From Nitrospira sp. (lineage in GTDB: Bacteria > Nitrospirota > Nitrospiria > Nitrospirales > Nitrospiraceae): a DNA stretch of 64,000 nucleotides. Where the stretch lies: positions 93,177 to 157,176 of the forward strand of contig VOPT01000001.1 in the NCBI GenBank assembly GCA_009594865.1. The letters are read 5' to 3'. This document shows, piece after piece, positions 57,393 through 64,000 of this stretch (its first letter is position 1; each line of letters begins with the position of its first letter). Below the pieces are notes generated by a model. That model was not told where the DNA came from. It did no database searches and saw only the letters and a program-made list of their open reading frames with translations. Made by a program: the position numbers and the translations under genes.

Positions 57393-57833
57393 TCACGGGT
57401 AGAAGCTGATACGGCGTCCGGCAATGGCCTGCGCGACGGAGGCCAGGATCTGTTCCCGCTCCGCCGGTTTCTCCAAGAACTCTACAATACCCTGCCGGCG
57501 CAACGAAGAGGCCAATGGCTCATCATGATACCCGGTCAATACGATGACCGGGAGAGAAGGATATTGGGCGCGGAAATAGGTAATCGCCTCCACGCCATTG
57601 ATGCGCGGCATACGAATGTCGCAAATGATCGCATCCAGCATCAGCGGATTGTCGCCGCTGTTCAACACTTCGACGGCCTTGCCGCCGTCGTCCGCTTCCT
57701 CCACATCGTAGCCCGCCTGCGTCAGCATCATGCGAAGCAGACTGCGGATCGAGTCTTCATCATCCACCACCAAGACCCGTCCCAGGCTGACCTTGTCACC
57801 CGTGCTGAGTCCGAACGGCCATGCCATTCCCAT
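57393..57833 (-). CDS. Single-domain response regulator
   Basis: A 146-residue receiver domain protein: VLVVDDEDSIRSLLRMML with the acidic pair, phospho-acceptor Asp in IICDIRMPRINGVEAI, VIVLTGYHDE with the conserved Thr and FLEKPAE with Lys. No output domain follows, so it works by protein contact, as CheY does. ATG 57833 is preceded by GGGAGGGAC; the frame extends to 57908. No partner kinase lies beside it. Confidence 0.85.
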   Translation of the reverse strand: MGMAWPFGLSTGDKVSLGRVLVVDDEDSIRSLLRMMLTQAGYDVEEADDGGKAVEVLNSGDNPLMLDAIICDIRMPRINGVEAITYFRAQYPSLPVIVLTGYHDEPLASSLRRQGIVEFLEKPAEREQILASVAQAIAGRRISFYP

Positions 57834-58159
57834 GGTGTCCCTCCCTTCGCCAGACGCATTTGTTCCCTCCGTTGGCAATGCAAGGACAAGACCGCTCACC
57901 GATGGCAATGGACACTACCGATTCAAGAGGTTAGCAAATGACGTCTTCAATCCACTGCGAGAAAGCTTCTTTCGAGTGGTGGAATCACACCACCCCGGTG
58001 CATATGCACCAGCGTTCACAGGCGATGCGCGGCTGGGTGTAGAAGAATTTCAGGAAGGACAACGGCCGGCACGGAAAAGCACGGGCCGTAAAGACAGCAG
58101 AAACGGCAACCACACCATCTACGTTTGTATCGCGACGGTCCATGACAAACCCGAAGGCA

Positions 58160-58339
58160 TCACGCCGTCAGCTTACGCGCGACCACCACGCCCGATATGG
58201 CGAAGGTGAGGACAATCGCCAGGAAGAGATAAAAGAGTATCTCCGCCACATCAGACGCACTCTCCGCAATGCCTGCAACTCCCAATGCCGCAGCGACCAT
58301 GGCAATGACGAAAAATATTGCTGCCCATTTGAGAAACAT
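58160..58339 (-). CDS. DUF1328 small membrane protein
   Basis: A 59-residue protein with the two hydrophobic helices of DUF1328 (MFLKWAAIFFVIAMVAAALG, then ILFYLFLAIVLTFAISG). GGAGG precedes ATG 58339. Function is unknown; such proteins are small inner-membrane proteins. It follows the glycosyltransferase gene by 41 bases on the same strand. Confidence 0.75.
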   Translation of the reverse strand: MFLKWAAIFFVIAMVAAALGVAGIAESASDVAEILFYLFLAIVLTFAISGVVVARKLTA

Positions 58340-58380
58340 ACGCACCTCCACGGCTAACATCCCGATCACAGCACCCGGCA

Positions 58381-59742
58381 TTACCGAATGGCACGTTCAC
58401 TCAAGATCTCTGTATACAATTGGTAGTACCGATCGGCCTGCTCTTCGAGAGAAAAATGTCTCAGGGCATAGTGGCGGCAATTTGCGCCCAGTGCCATTCG
58501 GCGTTCAGGGTTCTGTAACAGCTCCAACATGGCACCACCCAATGTCCCTGCCTCACCGAGCGGCACCAGCAAGCCGGTCTGACCATGCTGAATCATGTCG
58601 GGAATCCCTCCAACCTCAAACCCCACCGCCGGCGTTCCACACGCCATCGAATCGAGAACCGTATTCGGCAGGTTGTTCTGCAAGGACGGGATCACCAGCA
58701 GATCAGCTGCGCTGTAAATGTTGGAGAGCAATCGATCGCTGTTGATGTGCCCGAGGTAGGAATGAGGGATATGATGCCCGAGCTCGAGGCTATGATGGCC
58801 CACCGTCACAAGATGCAGGTCGGGGATCCAGCTACGGATATGCTCCAAGGCCCGCACCAGCACTTCAAATCCCTTCCGGAACAGCGGAAGCCCATCGGCA
58901 ACAAATAGGATCACCTTGGCTTTTGGGGGAATGCCGAAGACCTCTCTGGCGCTTCCGACATCGCGGGGCGAAAATTCGGTGAGGTCGAGGCCATAGGGAA
59001 TCACCGAGACAGGGAACCGGCCGAGAATCGGGCTGCGCTGTACTTCCTGGGCGAGCCACGTGCTCGGAGTCGCAAAATGAATCTGCTCTGCGGAGAGTTG
59101 GTCAAAGAGCGATTTCTTGCGCGTCCAGATTTCATGCGAGAGATCATTCGGTCCTGCGGCAGCCAGCTGAGGACAGTCCCCGCATTGACTGAGATAGCGG
59201 CCGCACCCCAGATCATAATGGCAGCCACCCGTAAACGCATTCATGTCATGAAGCGTCCACACGATACGTGTGTTCTTCGAGAAGGCGCCAAAGAAGGAAG
59301 GGTAATCCACAAAATCCGCAATCCAATGCAAGTTCAGGATGTCGTAGGGTGGGAGTTTCGACAGGATGTCCGTCCCATATTCTGAGCGATCGGTTCGGAA
59401 TGGTTCGACTTTATGACTGTCGGGAGGGATGGCCGGACGGAGCTTGCGTTCGATGTGTTCACGACGAATACGGCGCTCGGCTCGTTTGCAGAAGGTGGTG
59501 GCCGGTTCGAATCTGATCACGGACCCGTCCGAGGTCGGTGCTTCGCGGACAAACATGGACGAATCGACGCCAGCCCTGCGCAATCCATCATGCAACCGAT
59601 AAGCCGCCCGCGCTGCACCGCCGGCGACGTCGTAGGTACTGAGGTGGACGACTTTATGGGGACGGATACGGGCGCTGGGGCGAAGATCGATGGTGTCTTG
59701 TTCGTGGCGCTCTAATTCAAGGGGAGTGGTACTTCTGGACAT
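58381..59742 (-). CDS. Glycosyltransferase family 4
   Basis: A 453-residue GT-B enzyme. The N-terminal half begins VVHLSTYDVAGGAARAAYRL, the typical acceptor-side glycine loop. The C-terminal half has the donor-side block VILFVADGLPLFRKGFEVLVRAL, then LLVIPSLQNNLPNTVLDSMACG and VGFEVGGIPDMI, the GT4 sugar-nucleotide site with E-x7-E-like residues. It adds a sugar to a growing surface polysaccharide or related acceptor; the sugar is not readable. AGGGAA precedes the ATG. It follows the Wzt-like gene on the same strand. Confidence 0.9.
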   Translation of the reverse strand: MSRSTTPLELERHEQDTIDLRPSARIRPHKVVHLSTYDVAGGAARAAYRLHDGLRRAGVDSSMFVREAPTSDGSVIRFEPATTFCKRAERRIRREHIERKLRPAIPPDSHKVEPFRTDRSEYGTDILSKLPPYDILNLHWIADFVDYPSFFGAFSKNTRIVWTLHDMNAFTGGCHYDLGCGRYLSQCGDCPQLAAAGPNDLSHEIWTRKKSLFDQLSAEQIHFATPSTWLAQEVQRSPILGRFPVSVIPYGLDLTEFSPRDVGSAREVFGIPPKAKVILFVADGLPLFRKGFEVLVRALEHIRSWIPDLHLVTVGHHSLELGHHIPHSYLGHINSDRLLSNIYSAADLLVIPSLQNNLPNTVLDSMACGTPAVGFEVGGIPDMIQHGQTGLLVPLGEAGTLGGAMLELLQNPERRMALGANCRHYALRHFSLEEQADRYYQLYTEILSERAIR

Positions 59743-59883
59743 GATCGGGTTCCCTATTCACCTTCCACCATGTTGCTCAGGAAAATGTCTTGAGATGAGT
59801 CCCGATCATGCTTGCTCGACTCTCCCCGCTCCACTAGGCATATCCCGAGACTCGTTCCACGCGCGTCCGCTTGGTTGGATCCC

Positions 59884-61176
59884 TTACAGGAAGGACTGCA
59901 CCGCCTCGCGGGCGGTCTGCGTCCAATCATACTTGATCAACACGGATTTGCCTCGCCAATTGGGAGGATAACTTTTCCCGGTACCGTAGAAGTCCCTGTC
60001 GACAACCGATAACAAACTGGCACCATGCACCCAATCTTGGACCTCTTTATCACGTTCAACGTACGACATGACGTAGTACTGGCCGCCGGAGAGAGGCCAT
60101 TCCGGAACCCGGAAATCAATGTAGCCTTCTCCGGACAGATCGAGTGGTAACGGGCTGACCAGATCGGTGGACATGAGAAAATACGCCGTCTCATAGGAAT
60201 CGCCGATTCGAGCATGTAACGAGAGTTCCACGCGGCATCGCCGGATGATGGTGTCAGGCAGGCACCGATAGTGCCATCGCACAATCGCCTCTCGCCCGCA
60301 GATGGCAGAGAAGGCGGGATTCCGATAGCGAGCAAGCACCTCGATCGCTGTCGCAATGACCTGTCCCTTCCCTTGCCTGTCCGTGCGTGCGTCCAACGCA
60401 CTTCTGGCTAAATCGGCGGTCATGCCTGCATAGGCCTGCACAACATCCCGAACCGGTCCTGTGACGGCCACACGTCCCTGTGACAGGAACAGCGCACGCT
60501 CGCACAGGTTCTCGATAAGTGGCAAATTGTGACTGACCACCAGGACCGTCCGACCGCCCTGACTAGCCTGCCGCATCTTTCCTAAACACTTCTGTTGAAA
60601 ACCGGCATCGCCAACGGCCAGGACTTCGTCCACGATGAGGATGTCGGGCTCAAAATGGGCGGCTACGGAAAAGGCCAAGCGGACATACATCCCGCTCGAA
60701 TAGCGTTTCACCGGCGTGTCGATGAATTCCTCGACGCCCGCAAAATCGATGATCTCCTCCAATTTTGCGGTGATCTCGGCCCGGCGCATGCCAAGAATGG
60801 ATCCGTTCAGGAAAATATTTTCGCGCCCCGTCAGTTCGGGGTGAAACCCCGTGCCGACCTCGAGGAGCGAACCGACGCGGCCATAGATATCGGCGCTTCC
60901 TGACGTCGGCGCCGTGATTCTCGACAGGATTTTGAGGAGGGTGCTTTTTCCGGCTCCGTTATGGCCGATCATGCCGAACACTTCACCCGACTTCACGTCG
61001 AAGGAGACATCCGTCAGGGCAGCAAATTCTCTCCCCTTCCCGTCCTCGTCGGAACGACTCGGCTTCCACCAGAACAGCGCAGCCGCGACACGATCACGAA
61101 GTGTATCGTGTCGCGGCTGCAGACCGAGGGAATAGCGCTTGGTGAGATGATTGACTGAGATGGCGACGTTACCCAT
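59884..61176 (-). CDS. Polysaccharide ABC transporter ATP-binding protein, Wzt-like
   Basis: A 430-residue ABC ATPase of the O-antigen/teichoic-acid exporter type. Walker A is GHNGAGKST, the signature YSSGMYVRLAFSVA and Walker B ILIVDEVLAVGD. The C-terminal extension (about 250-430) is a Wzt_C-like carbohydrate-binding domain (AIEVLARY, then CRVELSLHARIG), which in Wzt reads the end of the glycan. A Wzm-type permease should accompany it but is not found in the window. The start is weak (GGTGT before ATG 61176). Confidence 0.85.
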   Translation of the reverse strand: MGNVAISVNHLTKRYSLGLQPRHDTLRDRVAAALFWWKPSRSDEDGKGREFAALTDVSFDVKSGEVFGMIGHNGAGKSTLLKILSRITAPTSGSADIYGRVGSLLEVGTGFHPELTGRENIFLNGSILGMRRAEITAKLEEIIDFAGVEEFIDTPVKRYSSGMYVRLAFSVAAHFEPDILIVDEVLAVGDAGFQQKCLGKMRQASQGGRTVLVVSHNLPLIENLCERALFLSQGRVAVTGPVRDVVQAYAGMTADLARSALDARTDRQGKGQVIATAIEVLARYRNPAFSAICGREAIVRWHYRCLPDTIIRRCRVELSLHARIGDSYETAYFLMSTDLVSPLPLDLSGEGYIDFRVPEWPLSGGQYYVMSYVERDKEVQDWVHGASLLSVVDRDFYGTGKSYPPNWRGKSVLIKYDWTQTAREAVQSFL

Positions 61177-61310
61177 ACACCCGCATGAAGTGGATCAAGA
61201 ATAATGGCTCCACTTATGCGGCATACATCGGGTCGGAGATCACCTCGGACTTTCCCTAGCACAAGGCAGGTCATGACGGCACGATTCGCCCCATGGGCCC
61301 AACGTGATGG

Positions 61311-61679
61311 TTATTTTGTTTCCACTGCCGTCCCGTAAACCTGGGTGCAGGCACGAGAAAAGAGAATGAAGTATTGAAAATAGCCGTCCACCGTGACCTC
61401 GACCATCGCGTCAGCAAGAGGTTTCGTGCGCAACGCATCCTCGACGGCATTACGCATTTCATTCCCACCAGTTACGGGTATCAACCCCAGGAGATGGTAG
61501 ACACAATCCTGTCCACGCACCTTGCCCAGTTCGATATATCCGCCCGGAGCGAGCGGCTTGGTTGAAGGCGCGATGCCTCCCGGATGATGCATACATCCCG
61601 CGGTGAGGGCTCCCGCCGCCAAAATCACGACCATCCAACCGCGCATATACCAGATCTTCAAGTATGGACTCATCATCAT
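61311..61679 (-). CDS. Small lipoprotein, unknown function
   Basis: A 122-residue putative lipoprotein: hydrophobic segment then lipobox LTAGC (Cys about 29), followed by a short mature domain (GGYIELGKVRGQDCVYHLLG, later VTVDGYFQYFILF). AAAGGAG precedes three in-frame ATGs (61679, 61676, 61673). The sequence resembles TRL-type small lipoproteins but the match is loose. Same strand and close to the Wzt gene. Confidence 0.6.
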   Translation of the reverse strand: MMMSPYLKIWYMRGWMVVILAAGALTAGCMHHPGGIAPSTKPLAPGGYIELGKVRGQDCVYHLLGLIPVTGGNEMRNAVEDALRTKPLADAMVEVTVDGYFQYFILFSRACTQVYGTAVETK

Positions 61680-62146
61680 CTCTTACTCCTTTCATGCACA
61701 TGCCTGTACGACATGCAGTGTGACATCCACGTCGGACATACCGTTGTGAGGATGTGTGAGGAAGTTGGTACGACAAGGAACTAGCGGAGTCGTGCGAGCG
61801 TCTCCATCTTGCACGGATAGCCCTTCAGCCTCAACCCTAAAGTACAGAAGCCGATGTACATGGTCGAATGTGCGACACCCTCCCACGGGCTGGAAGACCG
61901 CATGCACCGCCGAACGCCAAGGGATTCGGCGGGAAATGGAGGTATTACTCGGCCTTACCGTTGGCGCGGAACATGGGCGATTTCCATGAGCAATTTCATT
62001 GTCTGTCAGGGAATACCTGATAGGATTTATTCCCAGAACATGAGATCTTTGCCAGATGCCGGAATGATGGCCGCGTGGGGCGATCCGACGTCGAACGGGC
62101 TCCGGCTTGAGATCGCGCACCTCTCACAACGTGCGGTAGGAAGATC
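61680..62146. other. Intergenic region without a recognised gene
   Basis: This stretch separates the divergent lipoprotein and SGNH hydrolase genes and should hold both promoters. Open frames on either strand here lack a ribosome binding site and any recognisable motif. No clear -35/-10 pair was settled by eye. Confidence 0.4.
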
Positions 62147-63232
62147 TTGGGCAAAAAATTCGCCATGATCGCTGCGTCAGGCGCAGCGATCCTCATCCTC
62201 ATCGGCTTCCTCCTGGGGTTGGGTGAGGTGATCATTCGGTCCGTTCACCTCCTTCGAGACGGCATTCCATTCTTTGAAAGCAACGCCGGCGGGCGAATCG
62301 GACCCATTACCCTGGATCAGGACCTGGGCTGGAAGGCCACTGAGCATTATCAGGAAGCATTGGTGGAGAAGACCAAGAACGGCACACTGTACCAGGTCCG
62401 GCGCTCGCAAACGCAATATGGGTTTCGCAGTTTTGGAGATGTGACGTCCCGCCGACCAAAAGTATTGGTGATCGGCGATTCGTTTACTCATGCCACCGCT
62501 GTTTCAGACGACCGAACCTACCACGCGCTGTTGTCCAAGCTGCTCAATGTCGAAGTCTTCGCGTACGGGGCCGGCGGTTATGGCACGTTGCAGGAATATC
62601 TCGTCTTCGACCGGTACCTCGATGTCGTTCGCCCCGATGTCATCCTCTGGCAATATTGCATCAATGACTTCATCAATAACGACAATGAGCTCGAGCGCCT
62701 CAGCCGCCTCAACAACAATGGCTGGGTACGACCCTACTGGCGCAACGGCACAATCCAACTCCTTTCTCCGAAGGAATCATCGCTTCAGATACGAGACTGG
62801 ATCAACCGTCACAGCCGCTTTCTGTATTTCATCGTCACGAGGCTGGATCGGCTACGAGCGGCCAATACCAAGGATACGGTGGAAGTGGACATCGAGGCGG
62901 AAGGCATGCGACATGCCGGGTTTGCCCGGGCAGTGGCTGTCACTGACGATTTGATGGGGCGGGTGCGGGCACGCGCCGGGAGCAGGCCGATCATGGCGTT
63001 CAGTTGCGCAGAAGCCGAACCCTATAGCCAGGCATTTCGCGACATTTCCGCTCACCATGTCATCGCCTATTGGGACGACGTGCCCCAGGTGGTTCACGCC
63101 GCCGACACGCGTGGCGAAGATGTGTATGCTGCGGATGGAGGCCACTGGAACGAGCGAGGACACGAACTGGCAGCCCAGGCCCTGGCGAAACATATTCGAG
63201 CGGAATTTCCCTCCCTACTTTCACGACCATGA
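62147..63232 (+). CDS. SGNH/GDSL hydrolase-like membrane-anchored protein
   Basis: A 361-residue protein. One N-terminal helix (ILILIGFLLGLGEVII) anchors a periplasmic SGNH domain: GDSFTHA (Ser nucleophile, block I), the block with Gly in AYGAGGYGTLQEY, IND-like CINDFINN (Asn), and DGGHWNERGHEL with the Asp and His of the triad. AlgX/AlgJ-type relatives acetylate or deacetylate surface polysaccharide. The start is TTG 62147, favoured by GGTAGGAAG at good spacing; ATG 62165 has no such site. It belongs with the polysaccharide genes nearby. Confidence 0.8.
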   Translation: MGKKFAMIAASGAAILILIGFLLGLGEVIIRSVHLLRDGIPFFESNAGGRIGPITLDQDLGWKATEHYQEALVEKTKNGTLYQVRRSQTQYGFRSFGDVTSRRPKVLVIGDSFTHATAVSDDRTYHALLSKLLNVEVFAYGAGGYGTLQEYLVFDRYLDVVRPDVILWQYCINDFINNDNELERLSRLNNNGWVRPYWRNGTIQLLSPKESSLQIRDWINRHSRFLYFIVTRLDRLRAANTKDTVEVDIEAEGMRHAGFARAVAVTDDLMGRVRARAGSRPIMAFSCAEAEPYSQAFRDISAHHVIAYWDDVPQVVHAADTRGEDVYAADGGHWNERGHELAAQALAKHIRAEFPSLLSRP

Positions 63233-63288
63233 CATGGCCAATCACAGCACAACGTCGTGCTGTCTTTTCTCAGGCGTCGGGCGCCTCG

Positions 63289-63561
63289 TTATTCCCGGCT
63301 CTTTGATGTCCTCGCGCGAGACGCTGATTTCCGGCGAGAGGCCGATTGGGTCCGTTTTGCACCGGCGGAGGGGAGTTTCACCCCGGCCTTTCTAGCCTTC
63401 GAAAGGCCGATGGCGATGGCCTGCTTGCGGGAACGCACGCGGTGTTTGCCGCGTTTCATGTGCTCCATTTCTTCTTCCACGAATGCCCCTGCTTGAGTCG
63501 TCGGGGCCTTGCCTTCTCGTTTTGCTTGCCGCGCCCGTTGTACTGTCTTTTTCTCAGGCAT
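63289..63561 (-). CDS. DUF6496 domain-containing small basic protein
   Basis: A 90-residue, very Lys/Arg-rich protein. TQAGAFVEEEMEHMKRGKH, then SRKQAIAIGLSKARKAGV is the DUF6496 pattern. The C-terminus is a low-complexity basic tail. Such proteins may bind nucleic acid; function is not established. GGAGGG precedes ATG 63561. Confidence 0.75.
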   Translation of the reverse strand: MPEKKTVQRARQAKREGKAPTTQAGAFVEEEMEHMKRGKHRVRSRKQAIAIGLSKARKAGVKLPSAGAKRTQSASRRKSASRARTSKSRE

Positions 63562-63696
63562 AGATCCCTCCTCGCTGTGCTACGCGCGCACGCGCGCTTC
63601 CGGCCACTCCGTCGGTCGGTGAGACGGCTTCGCGTTCCCGCCGTTTTTCGCTCCGGCTGGCGGAGACACACCTCGCGACATATCCGCCTGCTGCGT
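63562..63696. other. Short stretch between the DUF6496 gene and the IS repeats
   Basis: This holds an alternating GC-rich CGCGCACGCGCG run and no gene. The left boundary of the insertion element probably lies in here but could not be placed. Confidence 0.4.
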
Positions 63697-63817
63697 ATTC
63701 CGACCCAATCCGGCCACTGATTCCGACGCAAGTCGGCCACCCATTCCGACGGAACGCGGCCACTGATTCCGATGTGAAGCCGGCCACTGTTTCGAGCCTG
63801 CTCGGAATCGGTGGCCG
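63697..63817. repeat. Tandem 23-bp repeats at the IS21-type element end
   Basis: Four direct copies of ATTCCGA-N8-9-CGGCCAC-type units stand head to tail (63697-63719, 63720-63742, 63743-63765, 63766-63789). An inverted copy CGGAATCGGTGGCCG lies at 63803-63817. IS21-family elements carry multiple terminal repeats that bind their transposase, and an istA-like gene follows at 63938. Confidence 0.75.
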
Positions 63818-63937
63818 ACATCCCTCGGAATAACAGGCCGCGATCCGCCACGGGCTCCTGTCGGAGCCGTCCGCGACACAGGTCCTCGTTCACCTTCGGT
63901 AGGGTGCCTGCTCCATTTTGTTGTGGAGGAGGGACTG

Positions 63938-64000
63938 ATGCCAGCGGAGCGAGTGACGATGCGAAAGATCAAAGACATTCTGCGACTCAAATGGGCCTGC
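63938..64000 (+). CDS. istA: IS21 family transposase, N-terminal fragment
   Basis: The first 21 codons read MPAERVTMRKIKDILRLKWA and on, the start of the IstA transposase N-terminus that precedes its helix-turn-helix. GGAGGAGGG stands just before the ATG. The gene continues past the window; the catalytic core and the IstB ATPase are not visible. IstA with IstB would move the element by cut-and-paste. Confidence 0.75.
   Translation, partial: MPAERVTMRKIKDILRLKWAC

Larger units (their letters stand above)
63697..64000 (+). mobile_element. IS21-family insertion sequence, left end only
   Basis: The terminal repeats and the start of a transposase gene identify the left end of an IS21-type element that runs off the right edge of the window. 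Left limit approximate. Confidence 0.7.

Noticed and set aside
58010..58150. Possible small gene between the response regulator and the DUF1328 gene
   Set aside because: No ribosome binding site, no family resemblance and poor composition.
1..64000. CRISPR array or prophage
   Set aside because: No regularly spaced direct repeats of CRISPR length and no phage structural genes were seen; the 63.7 kb repeats have no spacers and belong to an IS end.

Overview
The window looks like a chromosomal segment from a high-GC Gram-negative bacterium. Secreted and outer-membrane proteins, a TonB system and RND pumps indicate a double-membrane cell. The mix of a phosphoketolase/acetate kinase operon, a giant multicopper oxidase, a Com-type zinc-ribbon gene, a DUF6496 gene and many two-component proteins is most like Nitrospira-type Nitrospirota. 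That assignment is inference from gene content; no rRNA or other marker gene is present. No tRNA, rRNA or CRISPR array was seen.

Layout. 1-3.8 kb: end of a lemA-like gene with a DUF2207 partner, a DUF1328 remnant, a DUF5069 gene and a SAM methyltransferase. 3.9-6.4 kb: an XhoI/PaeR7I-type restriction-modification pair. 6.4-10.3 kb: small membrane protein, GNAT acetyltransferase, flavin amine oxidase and two hypotheticals. 10.3-11.9 kb: a decayed stretch holding a NUDIX pseudogene. 11.9-18.2 kb: a tight operon of an alpha-dioxygenase/cyclooxygenase-like haem peroxidase, a divergent lipoxygenase and a hybrid histidine kinase, preceded by an 11-nt C tract. 18.4-22.3 kb: DUF4124 protein, a transglycosylase-fold protein and a DUF3943 outer-membrane protein whose signal peptide is cut by a stop codon. 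22.3-27.8 kb, minus strand: ackA, xfp, HAD phosphatase and Tat-type aldo/keto reductase. 27.9-30.5 kb: small secreted protein, DsbA-like thioredoxin and an S1/P1 nuclease.

30.8-39.6 kb, minus strand, is a regulatory module. A histidine kinase and an NtrC-type sigma-54 activator overlap. Next comes a perfect palindrome, then a good sigma-54 promoter, then a 1627-residue multicopper oxidase with its own terminator. The arrangement parallels the RpoN-dependent control of manganese oxidases in Pseudomonas, so Mn(II) or another metal is a reasonable but untested substrate. 39.7-45.5 kb: a metal-uptake cluster with PepSY membrane protein, DUF4198 protein, FecA-like TonB-dependent receptor, Com-like zinc ribbon, secreted protein, and a TonB protein behind a Fur-box promoter and a leader terminator. 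45.8-54.4 kb: an mdtABC-like efflux operon with 4-nt overlaps, and a LysR regulator. 54.5-58.4 kb: two MOSC proteins, two secreted proteins, a single-domain response regulator and a DUF1328 protein. 58.4-63.2 kb: surface-polysaccharide genes (GT4 glycosyltransferase, Wzt-like ABC ATPase, lipoprotein, SGNH hydrolase). 63.3-64 kb: DUF6496 gene and the left end of an IS21-family element with tandem repeats.

The two best candidates for little-described systems are the haem peroxidase/lipoxygenase/hybrid-kinase operon and the sigma-54-controlled giant multicopper oxidase module.
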